A stretch of 64,000 nucleotides of DNA from Papilionanthe hookeriana x Papilionanthe teres (Eukaryota; Streptophyta; Magnoliopsida; Asparagales; Orchidaceae). Location: NCBI GenBank assembly GCA_022702705.1, contig CM040434.1, positions 55,106,953-55,170,952 on the forward strand, given 5' to 3'. The position numbers and the translations under genes were made by a program. The notes beneath the pieces were generated by a model, which searched no databases, was not told where the DNA came from, and saw nothing but the letters and a program-made list of their open reading frames with translations. Positions 1-9,973 of this stretch are shown here, piece by piece (position 1 is the stretch's first letter; each line of letters opens with the position of its first letter).

Positions 1-302
1 AGGATTTCTTACCTTGCTTCTCTGTGGGATCGATACTGTGGTTTTTGAAGAAAGCTCTACATTACTTAAAGCGATATGTGCACTTGTGTAGAACCCATAG
101 TGTGTAAACTATTTTCTATATTTTATGTCATTTCGACCTTACACACTAGCCACTAAATATAAATTGAGTCAAGTTTTTTCCCATATTTTGGAAGCTAAAT
201 TACATGCTTAATTACGGGTCGAGTGAAGGTTTTTGCACAATTGCAGAGGATTTAAATTGACATAAAACACACAGAAAAATAATTCACACTAGGGGTGCAT
301 CA
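1..302 (+). mobile_element. 3' end of an Athila-like family-Y LTR (Y1), cut by the window edge
   Basis: This stretch aligns closely with the last 300 bases of the complete LTR at 24683-26859. It includes the conserved U5-like block with CTGTGGGATCGATACTG and ends in GGTGCATCA. What follows is not LTR but segment X, and the same change happens after 26859, so the junction is a true element end. I cannot tell whether Y1 is a solo LTR or the end of a full element. Confidence 0.85.
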
Positions 303-560
303 CCCCCTTCTATTTTCACTTCACCTACATCCTCTTCAATTAATCGAAGGATATATGTCTCTCCTTTTACCTATTCCACATCTCAAAGAGCCATAGAAAA
401 ATAAATATTTCTTTCCTCTGTCCTTAGAGCTACCGTAACTCCATTGAACAACATAATTCATGAATTGCTAACAAGAAGTCTCTAGTCAGGTTGGGATGAC
501 TGCCTTCACGACTAGGTAGACTTAGGTTCTTCATAGCTTGGGATGAAGGTTCCATGGTAT
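303..560. repeat. Segment X1, left part (first copy of a tandem duplication)
   Basis: This sequence matches 26860-27115, with scattered substitutions, and contains no gene that I recognise. It stops at the insertion point of element 1 and resumes at 14037. Bases 556-560 (GGTAT) are the left target-site duplication of element 1. The uninterrupted form of the junction survives at 27110-27125. Confidence 0.85.
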
Positions 561-738
561 TGACCACAGAAAAATGTATTGAAAAATTTATACCAATTTT
601 ATATGAAATTGCACTTTAAAGAAAGGAATTTTCCTTATTTTATTGCAGGAATAAAGATTTATAAGTATTGAAAGCAAAAAAGCACAAAAGAAGCAGATTT
701 GGAGTAAAAAGAACTCAATATGATGAAAAATGAATTGT

Positions 739-912
739 CCCGCCGACGGCGAGATTTAAGCCCCCGATGGCGAGATTTTCCCGAGAGATTTTGAATATTT
801 TATAAAGAGCCCGCTGAAGACCAGATCGAGCCCGACGACAGTGAGATCGGCATGGTTAGCCCATCTTCTAGAAGCCCGCCGACGGCGAGATCGACCCGTC
901 GACGGTGAGACA
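739..912 (+). promoter_or_regulatory. GC-rich motif cluster in the element 1 5' LTR
   Basis: Six more or less intact copies of CCGCCGACGGCGAGATCG occur at about 739-757, 761-777, 810-829, 831-850, 875-893 and 895-912, within otherwise AT-rich DNA. The cluster lies 80-250 bases upstream of the LTR TATA box, where enhancer sites are expected. The last copy runs into GAGACAGTTAAAAAG, a tail that also follows the internal cluster at 7744-7835. A transcription-factor-binding role is inferred. The repeats are seen directly. Confidence 0.7.
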
Positions 913-988
913 GTTAAAAAGAGACAAAATACATTGAACCTGGACACTTTTTGAAGAGGTGCTTAAGCAACCTTTGGAGATTTGACTC

Positions 989-999
989 CTATAAATAGA
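989..999 (+). promoter_or_regulatory. TATA box of the element 1 5' LTR
   Basis: CTATAAATAGA is a near-ideal plant TATA box. It is retained at 27826-27836 in element 2 and at the equivalent place in the other LTR copies. The U3/R boundary should lie about 30 bases downstream. Confidence 0.75.
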
Positions 1000-2100
1000 G
1001 ATGAATTTTAGTCAGTGGTGTCATTCAAGAGTCCTTTAGTTTTTATATAGAGAGTTTAAGTGTGTTTAGCATCTTAGTGAGTTTAATTAAGTGTGCTGTA
1101 TTAGAAGGAAGAGTCAAGGGAAATTCAAGGAGTCTGCTTGGGGAGAAGAATTGAGATAAGTATATTTTTTTATTGTTTGTTAACTTTAACGAAATCCATG
1201 CTTTGTGTTATTTTTCCCATGCGTTCTGAGTAGTTTCCTTAGTCTTTCGCCTTGTTATTGAGATTTCGTGAAATGATGAATTAAAGTAAATGTGCCTAAA
1301 AATATGAAAATAGAAATTGTGCCAATCTTTTACTTAAATCTTAATTTACTTTCAATCTGGCCAATTGATTTGTTAACATATGTTGAATTATCAACTATGG
1401 TAAAGATTACATCCAAGATTCAGGGCAGTCAAAAGCTTTGGAATGAGGGTGCAAATAAATAGGGAAATATTAACTATCAGACGTAGAATTAGACATTTTA
1501 GTGTGACAGACTAAAATATTCAATTCGGTCTTATTGTTTGGGAGCTGAAGTGTAGATGTTAGCCCTCGAGCGAGGGAACGTGGAGCTCGAAGTGGCAGTC
1601 GGTATCCTCCCAGCCTAGCCGCAGATTCAGTAATCAAAAATAAGACTAGTCAATGTTCTTTGCACCTGGACCAAAGGGTAAAGAATAGGAATGCTCCTGT
1701 ATGGCACAATACAATTAAATACTCATTTAATTCTTCATTCACTTAATTCTCTCAAACAAGGAGAAAAATATTTTTCTAAAATCTTATTTTCAACCTTTAA
1801 GCATTGGTTTATTTTAGTCTAAGTGTTCTTAATTTCTATATACTAGATTAGTAAGTTTACTTTAATTTGTCTTTAAAATTCTCTAACTTCCTTGTGGGAT
1901 CGATATCCAGGACTCCTTAGAGCCCTATATTACTTGATAACGATACGTATACTTGCATAGTATCCACAATATAAATCATAAAATCCATAACAGAATCATC
2001 AGTGTATATATATATGTTGTGCGAGATCAAGTTTTTGGTGTCGTTGCTAATTTTCATATCATAGTTGTAAGTATAAATATCGAAACGTGGATCAAGTTTT

Positions 2101-2117
2101 TGGTGCCGTTGTCGGGG
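2101..2117 (+). other. Primer binding site, tRNA-Asp type (element 1)
   Basis: TGGTGCCGTTGTCGGGG lies six bases after the LTR. It is complementary to the 3' end of plant tRNA-Asp except for two C-to-T changes. The site in element 2 (28959-28975) is a perfect match. A tRNA-Asp primer is typical of Athila elements. Confidence 0.88.
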
Positions 2118-2204
2118 AAATAAAGTAATTATTAAGGTAATTAATAGAACTATTAAAATAATTACTAGAGTAACGGACTATTTTAAATATTACTTAAAAG
2201 TTGT

Positions 2205-3353
2205 ATGCCTAAATTTGGAAACGAAAATTTAATACCTTACGATTCAGAATTAGAGCGCATAATTAAAAGAACTAGAAAACAAAAGAGAGAAATTATAAAT
2301 TTAACATAAATGGAAAATAATCCAGAAATTGAAAATATAAACCAATAAAGACCATTAAGAGATTATGCCAACCCTACATTAGATGAAATTCACTTAACTA
2401 TTCAAAACTCTGATGTAGTTGCTAACTCATTCGAACTTAAACTTGCAATTATCCAAATGGTACAGAATAATCAATTTAGTGGTTCACCTAATGAAGATCT
2501 TAATTTACATCTTGCGAGTTTTTTGGAATTATGTGCTACTTTTAAATATGAAGGAGTATCTAATGATGCTATTAGACTTAGGCTTTTTCTTTTTTCTTTA
2601 AGGGATAAGGCTAAGATGTGGTTAAATTCATTAGCACCTCGATTTATTAAAACTTGGGGAGAATTATCACAAAAATTTCTATCCAAATATTTTCCTCCTT
2701 CGAAAACTACAAAACTTAGAAATAATATAACATCTTTTGGTCACTTCGATGGAGAATCCATATATGAAGCTTGGGAGAGAATTAAAGAACTTCTTAGGAA
2801 ATGCCTACATCATGCATTACCAGATTGGTTAATTATACAAACTTTTCACAATGGATTAGTAGGATCTCTTAGATCAATCGTTGATGCTGTTGTTGGAGGT
2901 TCATTAATGTCAAAATCATTTGATGAAGCCTATGCGTTAATCGAAGAAATGGCTACTAACAATTTTCAATGTCCTGCTGAAAGAATAAATCCTAAAAAGA
3001 TAGCTAGTGTTCATGAAAATGATGTAATATCTATGTTAGCTTCTCAAATTACTGCTATATCAAAGAAATTAGATCATTTTGGAATGAATTACTCTCCTAC
3101 TAAATTAAAAGAAAACTCATCTGGAAAAATTATAGATTCTCAATCTCCTTATGAAACTATAAATGCTATTAATAATAGACCCAATAATCCTTATGTGAAT
3201 TATTATAATCCTGGTTGGAAGAATCATCAAAATTTTAATTGGAATAACAATACAGCTAATCAACAATGGATGAAAAACTCTATAGGAAATCCACCTAATC
3301 AAGGAAATACGAAGTATAAACCTTCTTATCCACCTGGATTTAATAACACTTAA
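2205..3353 (+). pseudogene. gag: Element 1 Gag (capsid region), broken
   Basis: This encodes the structural Gag polyprotein of an Athila-type element. The start is the ATG at 2205. The N-terminus (PYDSELER followed by a basic KR-rich stretch) is shared with the gag of Y2. The retrotransposon gag domain lies roughly between 2540 and 2900 and shows WLNSLAPRF, FLSKYFPPSKT, DGESIYEAWERIKELL and LPDWLIIQTFHNGL. An asparagine-rich tail (YYNPGWKNHQNF) follows. I see no CCHC zinc knuckle. Stops at 2307-2309 and 2346-2348 correspond to glutamine codons in element 2, so they look like later damage. The terminal TAA at 3351-3353 is also present in element 2, and the frame stays open and protein-like beyond it. 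Confidence 0.88.
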
Positions 3354-4702
3354 TTTAAAGATAAGAAGTTATCTATAGAAGAATTAATATTAAGTATGGG
3401 TCAGCACTTGCAAAAGCAAGGAAATCAATTATATATTCAAGGAAATTAATTACAAAATCAAGGAACAGCAATTAAAAATATTGAAACTCAACTCGGACAT
3501 ATCGCTACCACGCTTAACAATAGAATTCCTGGAACTTTTCCTAGTAATGTGGAAATAAATCCTAAAGACCAAGGAAAAGAACAAATTAAAGTGATACAAT
3601 TACGAAGTGGAAAAGAGTTAGAAACTAAAATTCAGAAAGAAACATAAAGTAAAAATGAGGACTTGAAAATTGAAAAAGAAAAGGATCAGCAAGATCAAAA
3701 CATAGAATATCCATTGATCCCTATGAAAATATCTATAGAAAAATCCACCACCACAATTTCCTCAACGACTAAAGCAACATAAAAACGATAAGTAATTTGC
3801 TAAATTCCTTGAAATTTAAAAAAAAATAACGGTAAATATTCCTTCTGTAGAAGCATTAGAACAAATGTCTAATTATGTTAAATTTATGAAAGATATTTTA
3901 AATAAAAAAAGAAAATTTACAGATAATGAAACTATTGCACTTAGCGAAGAATGTAGTGCAATTATTCGAAAAAGCTTCCGAAAAATTAAAAGATCCTGGT
4001 AGTTTCACTATACCTTGCGCTATTGGAGAAAAATTTTATGGAAAAGCTTTGTTTGACTTAGGAGCAAGCATAAATTTAATGCCACTATCAATTTTTAAAA
4101 GATTAAAATTAGGATAAATTTCACCTACTTCAGTAACTCTTCAGTTAGCTGATCGTTCTGTGACTTATCCTAAGGGAGTTATTGAAGATGTGTTAGTAAA
4201 AGTGGATAAATTTATTTTCCCGATAGATTTTATAGTTCTAGATATGGAAGAAGATAAAGAAATTCCAATAATATTAGGAAGACCCTTTTTAGCCACTGGA
4301 AAAGCTATGATTGATGTTCAGAAAGGAGAATTGACGATGAGAGTAAACGATCAAAAGGTAACTTTTAACATAGCAAAATCAATGAAATATCCTGCTTTAG
4401 AAAAACAAGATGAATGTTTTCGAAAGGAAATACTTGAATATTTGCGAAATGAACATTTTAAAGAATATTATAAAGAAAAGTTAGAAAAAGAAAATACTGA
4501 ATTAAGTGAAGAAGCAGATAATGAAAAACTGGATAATATACAGGGAAATTTTGAAATGTTGGATAATACTGAAAACGCTGAAAAGAATATAGTTCTGTCA
4601 ATTATTAGACCTCCTGAACTCGAATTAAAAATTTTACCTAATCATTTAAAATATGCTTACTTAGGTAACCATTCAACCCTCCCGATTATTATATCAACTT
4701 GA
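3354..4702 (+). pseudogene. pol: Element 1 Gag-Pol linker and aspartic protease, broken
   Basis: The gag frame continues after the TAA at 3351 through a glutamine/asparagine-rich linker (GTAIKNIETQLGHIA). It meets another TAA at 3645-3647 that is shared with element 2. The protease follows. The catalytic aspartate lies in FDLGASINLMPLSIFK (GAC at 4055), which is the Athila form of the retroviral DTG/DSG motif. The second conserved block, PIILGRPFLAT, lies near 4272-4305. An acidic, glutamate-rich connector leads to reverse transcriptase. Further damage includes a frameshift near 3970 and a TAA near 4117 (LKLG then stop), where element 2 has GAA. The protease would process Gag-Pol, but this copy cannot be functional. 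Confidence 0.85.
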
Positions 4703-4703
4703 A

Positions 4704-5726
4704 TTGAATGAATCACAAGAACAAAAGCTGTTAGACACATTAAAAAAATATATAAAAACTTTTGGTTGGACTTTAGCAGATATTAAAGGAATTAGTCCTT
4801 CAATCTGTATGCACAAAATTATTTTAGATAATGAACATAAGCCAAGAGTAGATCCTCAAAGGAGATTAAACCCAATAATGAAAGAAGTAGTCAAGAAAGA
4901 AATATTAAAATGGTTAGATAATGGTATTATATATCCTATTTCGGACAGTGCATGGGTAAGCCCAATTCACTGTGTTCCTAAGAAAGGAGGAGTGACCGCT
5001 AAAGCTAATGAAAATAATGATTTAATACCAATAAGATAAGTTACTAGATGGTGTATATGTATTGACTATAGAAAATTAAATGCAGCCACCAGGAAAGATC
5101 ACTTCCCATTACCATTTCTAGACCAAATATTGGATAGATTAACAGGACATAAATATTTTTATTTTTTAGATGGATATACTGGCTATCATCAGATACATAT
5201 TGCTCCTGAGGATCAAGAGAAAACTACATTTACTAGTCCTTATGGAACATTTGCTTTTCGAAGAATGCCTTTTGGATTATATAATGCACCTGCAACATTC
5301 CAAAGATGTATGATGTCTATATTTAGTAAATTAATTGATGATGGAATATAAGTATTTATGGATGATTTCTCTGTATTTGGAATGTCGTTTGACGCATGCT
5401 TGAATCATCTTGAAAAAGTATTAGAAGTATGCGAGAAAACTAACTTAGTTCTAAACTGGGAGAAATGTCAATTTATGGTTGCAGGAGGAATTGTATTAGG
5501 GCATAAAATTTTGGAAAATTACATAGAAGTAGACCCTGCAAAAATTCAAGTTATAGCTAAATTACCACCTCCAACTACAGTAAAAGGGGTAAGAAGTTTT
5601 CTTGGACATGCTGGATTCCACAGACGCTACATAAAAGATTTTTCAAAAATTACTAAACCTCTATGCCAACTTTTAGAAAAGGACAAGAAATTTAAATTCA
5701 CAACTGAATGCCTAAATGCTTTTTAA
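4704..5726 (+). pseudogene. pol: Element 1 reverse transcriptase, broken
   Basis: This is the RNA-dependent DNA polymerase domain of a Ty3/gypsy element. Blocks appear in order: the N-terminal HKPRVDPQRRLNP, the VSPIHCVPKKGG block, RKDHFPLPFLDQ, FYFLDGYTGYHQI with the first catalytic aspartate, YGTFAFRRMPFGL, the catalytic FMDD at 5355-5366 (a variant of YMDD), and NWEKCQFMV followed by GIVLGHKI. Stops at 5037-5039, 5349-5351 and 5724-5726 replace CAA, GAA and GAA of element 2. They therefore arose in this copy. All catalytic aspartates are still readable. Confidence 0.9.
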
Positions 5727-6306
5727 TTATTAAAAGATAAATTAATCACAATATCTATAATAGTTTCACACTGATTGGGAGAAACCATTTGAACTTATTT
5801 GTGATGCTAGTGATTATGCTATAGGAGCAGTACTTGGGCAAAGATATGAAAAAATTTTCAAAGTTATATATTATGCTAGTAAAACTCTTAATAATGCTGA
5901 AATGAATTATACAGTTACTGAAAAAGAGCTATTAGCAATTGTTTATACTTTTGATAAATTTAGGCCTTATCTAATTGGAACTAAATGTATTATGCATACT
6001 GATCACTCTGCTATTAAATATCTAATGCAAAAGAAAGATTCCAAACCAAGATTAATTAGATGGATATTACTAATGCAAGAATTTGATTTTGAATTCATTA
6101 ACAAAAAGGGAACTGATAATCAAATTGCAGATCATTTATCAAAGCTAGAATATAATGAATTATCTGACACGGATAATGAAATTACTGACAGTTTTCCTGA
6201 TGAACAATTATATAATATAAATGAGTGGAAAATACCATGGTATGCTGACATAGTAAATTATATTGTAAGTGATATTTTACCACCTATGTTAACTTTGCAA
6301 CAATAG
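5727..6306 (+). pseudogene. pol: Element 1 RNase H, broken
   Basis: This domain degrades the RNA strand of the replication intermediate. It contains LICDASDYAIGAVLGQ, YTVTEKELLAIVYTFDKFR and THRY-like MHTDHSAIKYL with the expected acidic residues, ending with KKGTDNQIADHLSK. The domain order RT then RNase H fits Ty3/gypsy. A small indel near 5760-5775 and a TAG at 6304-6306 (CAG in element 2) break the frame. Confidence 0.87.
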
Positions 6307-7527
6307 AAAAAATTCATTCAAGATGCTAAAACATATTTTTGGGATGAACCATATTTATATAAGCAATGTAAGGATCTTATAATTAGAAGATGTGTGTCTT
6401 ATGAAGAAACAGAACAAATCATTCAAAAATGTCATGATTCTGATTTTGGATAAAATTTTGGAACAGATAAAACTGCTCATAAAATATTACAATCTGGATT
6501 TTATTGGCCTACTATTTTTAGAGATGTTTATAGATGTATCAGAACTTGCGACAAATGCCAACGAGTAGGTAATATAACTAGAAGAAATGAAATGCCTCTA
6601 AATTTTATATTAGAAGTTGAGATTTTTTATCTTTGGGGATTAGATTTTATGGGACCATTTGTTCCTTCATTTGGAAACGCATATATATTAGTTGTTGTTG
6701 ATTATGTTTCTAAATGGATTTAAGCACAAGCTTTACCTCGATGTGACGCTAAGAGTGTTTCAAAGTTTCTAATGAAAAATATTTTTATTAGATTTGGAAT
6801 GCCGAGAGTGATTATCACTGACGGAGGATCTTATTTTAGAAATAAATAAATTCACAAACTAGTAGAAAAATTTAACATTATTCATAAGATATCAACTCCT
6901 TATCATCCACAAACTAGTGGATTAGCTGAAGTTTCTAATCGAGAAATTAAACGTATTTTAGAAAAGACTGTAAAACCTAATAGATTGGATTGGTTTATAA
7001 GACTAGACACTGTATTATGGGCATACAGGACTGCTTATAAAACTCTGATTGGAATGACTCCTTACAGGCTTATTTATGTAAAGGTTTGCCACTTACCAGT
7101 TGAATTAGAACATAAAGCTTATTGTGTAATTAAAGAATTTAATTACAATCTGAAAGAAGCTGGTGAGAAAAGATTATTGCAATTGAATGAATTAGATGAA
7201 TTAAGAAATGAATCTTATCATAATGATAGAATTTATAAAGAAAAAATGAAATTATGGCATGATCGGAAGATTAACCTGAAGAATTTTGAGCTAGGACAAG
7301 AAGTTTTGCTTTATAATACAAGATTAAAATTATTTCCTGGGAAATTGACATCTCGATGGTTAGGGCCTTTCACTATAGCTCAAATATTTTCATATGGAAC
7401 TATAGAAATTGAATATACAAAAACTGGGCATAGATTTAAAGTAAACGGACACAGATTAAAACCTTATTTTGAAGGGAGAAGACCAAAATTTAAAGAGGTT
7501 TTAATGCTCAATCAACCTAATTACTAA
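6307..7527 (+). pseudogene. pol: Element 1 integrase, broken
   Basis: Integrase would insert the cDNA into the genome. The zinc-binding region near 6420-6560 keeps CHDSDFG and CIRTCDKCQ, but the second histidine is lost next to a stop at about 6451. The catalytic core has LDFMGPF, ITDGGSYF and NREIKR, which supply the DDE residues. A GPY/F-like C-terminal part follows (SRWLGPFTI). There are further in-frame stops near 6721 and 6847. The final TAA is at 7525-7527. I see no chromodomain, which agrees with an Athila rather than a chromovirus assignment. Confidence 0.87.
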
Positions 7528-7566
7528 CTAAATTAAGTCAGGCTGACGACGTTAAACCAAGCGCTT

Positions 7567-7584
7567 TATGGGAGGCAACCCATA
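7567..7584 (+). other. Conserved hairpin just after pol (element 1)
   Basis: TATGGG-AGGCAA-CCCATA forms a perfect six-pair stem with a six-base loop, 40 bases after the pol stop. The preceding context AAGCGCTT is conserved in element 2 (34431-34448) and in Y2 (22612-22629). In Y2 one pair becomes a G-U wobble and the stem is kept. The role is unknown. Confidence 0.65.
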
Positions 7585-7743
7585 GTAATTATTAATTATG
7601 ATTTATTAATGTTATTGAAAATTAAAATATAGAATAAATTTTACTACTCATTTTACTTTTAAAATTTATCACAAATTTGAATCTATACGATGAAATCAGA
7701 AAATATTCGGACCGGAGCGAAAATTGGGCAATTTACCTAATCT

Positions 7744-7902
7744 CACCGACGGCGAGATCGGCTCGCCCAAATTCAGTTTAAATATATTAACTATCCCGCC
7801 GACGGCGAGATCGTTACCGCCGACGGTAAGATAGTTAAAAAGTGGTTTTTTTTAAGTTATTTTGCAGTTTTTGGCGGTTCTAAGGCCATTTCTCTATATA
7901 AG
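7744..7902 (+). promoter_or_regulatory. Likely internal promoter of env-like ORF A (element 1)
   Basis: Three copies of the GC-rich LTR motif lie at 7744-7760, 7795-7813 and 7817-7832. The last is followed by ATAGTTAAAAAG, as in the LTR. A TATA box, CTATATAAG, lies at 7894-7902, 72 bases before the ATG of ORF A. Element 2 keeps the motifs at 34611-34722 and an even better TATA box (CTATATAAA) near 34783. Internal transcription is inferred. Confidence 0.6.
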
Positions 7903-7973
7903 ACGTTTAAAACTTCATATTTACACTATCTTCTTCCTTAGAAACGATTAGAGCCCCTCCAAAGCAATCTATT

Positions 7974-9131
7974 ATGGCCTCCAAACCAGTAGAAATCGCG
8001 AAATCCGGAGTTTTTAATCAACGAAAGTTCACCGGTTCTGAGGCTCAGCGACTATTCAACAAGGTTTTGATGAAGAAGCGACAGATTAAAGAAAGAGGGT
8101 TTGTAAACAGAGGAGCGGAGAATTCAACGACAACAATTGAAGAAATGACTTTTCAGCGACGTTGGGAGGTATTCTGCTATACAACATCTGCTATAGTCAT
8201 TCCAGTAGTCAAGGAATTCTACTCTAATCTGCATGTGATCCATAATGGAAGTGTTTACGTAAGAGGCGTATGGGTAAATTTCACTCCTTCTCGAATAAAT
8301 GAATTATACTCGATTGAAAATACCCCTGTTTGCCACTATTCAAATTTTGTTCCTACAAGATACAACATGAATGAGATATACAGCTATCTGACCGACGAAC
8401 CTGACGATTGGGAATTACGAGAAGATGGGTATGTTAGTTTTTCTGCGTCACTTCTTAACCCCGTCTCGAAGCATTGGTATTTCTTTATTTCGTCAAATTT
8501 ATTACCCACTATTAGGGTAAACAAAGTCTCGAAGGAATTCGTAATTTTAAATTACTGTATTCAATCTGGATTGCCTATTGATGTTGGATCTATCATTGTG
8601 AAGTCTGCATTAGGATTAATTGTGCATGGGTCGATTCATGGACTTGGACACCCATCAACTATATTTGCTTTATGTAGTCAGTACCAAGTTTCCTAAGAAG
8701 CTTGGGAAAAAGTGTTATTGCCTTGGAAACCACTACATCCGACAGATATGTTTCCTACATTGGATAACAATGATGAAACAGTAATTATTTATGATCAAGT
8801 ATCTCAAAATAATCCTTTAATTAAGCCCTTGACTGATAGAACAAACCTCATTTTAAGGAAACTTAAAGGATTGGAGAAGGAACTACAGAATGTGATGAAT
8901 TCTATTGATAATATCTCTGATTTATTCAATCACATCGATTGGAGAATGAAGGAGCACTTTGACCACACAAGACATCTGGAGGCAAGTTTTATACGACTAT
9001 TAAGACAGAAAGGGTGGATTGAAGAAGATTCTACTGCAGAATTCCCTTTCAGACCTTTCTATAATTTGTTTGTGCACCTACGTTCTATTGGAAACATCAG
9101 AGAAGAGATCAGTTCAAATTCCGATGAGTAG
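7974..9131 (+). pseudogene. Element 1 env-like ORF A, one internal stop
   Basis: This is a 385-codon reading frame with one premature TAA at 8694-8696. Element 2 has TAT (tyrosine) there, so the ancestral ORF was open. The central part shows RRWEVFCYTT, VVKEFYSNL, VYVRGVWVNF, RINELYS, SKHWYFF, NLLPT, GLGHPSTIFALC. This is the pattern I know from the post-pol env-like ORFs of Athila elements (putative plant transposon protein domain, Pfam PF20167 from memory). The C-terminus (LKGLEKELQNVMNSIDNI and on) is predicted to be helical or coiled coil. I see no signal peptide and no clear membrane segment, so a true envelope function is doubtful. It is paralogous to ORF B. Confidence 0.8.
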
Positions 9132-9523
9132 CAGAAATTTCTACTCATATTATGTATGTGTGTTGATTTGAATTTAGTTTTTTATATAATTTGAACTTTA
9201 CATAGATAATCTCAGTTTAAATGAGATTGTATGTTGTTTGTTTAGTCTCAGCATTTAGAGTATCATGGTGTGGATTGCAATGTTGAGTTAGATGTGTTTT
9301 GGTTAATTTGCTAAGTCAATTGTTAGTTTTGTGGTATTTGAAGTTTGTAAGGTCATGGATTTCATTTAAAAAAGTTATATTGTTTGTGTTGTGTAAACCT
9401 TATATGAATCAGTAGAATATCTAATCCTGGAAAATATATCAAATTAAGTGACTGAACATTAAAACAAGGCTTAATAAAATTGAACATAATTGAAAATATA
9501 AAAAATTTTAAAAATTTAGAAAT
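9132..9523. other. Spacer between ORF A and ORF B modules, no gene seen
   Basis: This is AT- and T-rich sequence, probably the 3' UTR of ORF A. It contains no convincing open frame on either strand. It is well conserved with 36022-36410 of element 2. Confidence 0.6.
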
Positions 9524-9640
9524 CTCGCTAACAGCGAGATCGATCCCGCCGACGGCGAGATTTTCCCGAAACTTTGGCCTTGGTAAATTAATTAACTCAC
9601 CGACGGACAGCGAGATCGCGAAATGTACTATATTTTGACC
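9524..9640 (+). promoter_or_regulatory. Third GC-rich motif cluster, likely promoter of env-like ORF B (element 1)
   Basis: Motif copies occur at about 9524-9542, 9545-9562 and 9597-9617. The second is followed by TTTTCCCGA, exactly as in the LTR near 775-785. A weak TATA-like CTATATTTT occurs at about 9626-9634. The same arrangement occurs at 36415-36520 in element 2. The promoter role is inferred from position and shared motifs. Confidence 0.5.
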
Positions 9641-9762
9641 GGTCAACCAACACTATTCATCATCCCCTTCCTCAAAACTTTGAAAAACCGACCCAGGGCT
9701 TGATAGATCTGGAATTTGAAGTGATTTCAACACATTTTGACGTCGGATTTCATCTTCCCTTG

Positions 9763-9965
9763 GTAAGAGCTTCACTCCTATGTAAAAATTTTTTAATTTT
9801 CACCATGAATTTCTTCTACATTGAGGAATTTTGGAAAACTTTGAAATGAGAAGAAAAGACTTGGAAGAAATTCATGGAACTTGATTTAGATTGATTTTTA
9901 GTAACTATTGGAAGCCATCTTAGTAATATTTAGAATTTTAGTTAAGGTTTTTGTGAATTTCACAG
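9763..9965 (+). other. Probable 5' UTR intron of env-like ORF B (element 1)
   Basis: A consensus donor (TTG then GTAAGAG) at 9763 and an acceptor (TTTGTGAATTTCACAG) ending at 9965 enclose 203 AT-rich bases. The ORF B ATG lies eight bases after the acceptor. Element 2 keeps both sites at 36649 and 36850 with nearly the same length (202 bases). Confidence 0.6.
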
Positions 9966-9973
9966 ATCAAAAA

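Larger units (their letters stand above)
561..2094 (+). repeat. Element 1, 5' LTR
   Basis: The LTR starts TGACCACAG and ends GTGGATCA, so the ends form a short imperfect inverted repeat (TGACCA against TGGATCA). It contains a GC-rich motif cluster at 739-912, a TATA box at 989-999, a short palindrome at 1563-1576 and the U5-like block near 1890 (CTTGTGGGATCGATATC). This U5-like block is shared with the family-Y LTR, so the two families are relatives. Confidence 0.92.

Noticed and set aside
756..947. Arginine-rich minus-strand open frames over the GC-rich motif clusters (also near 12639, 27568 and 39454)
   Set aside because: They are translations of the repeated CCGACGGCGAGATC motif, have no consistent start or end between LTR copies and overlap LTR regulatory sequence.
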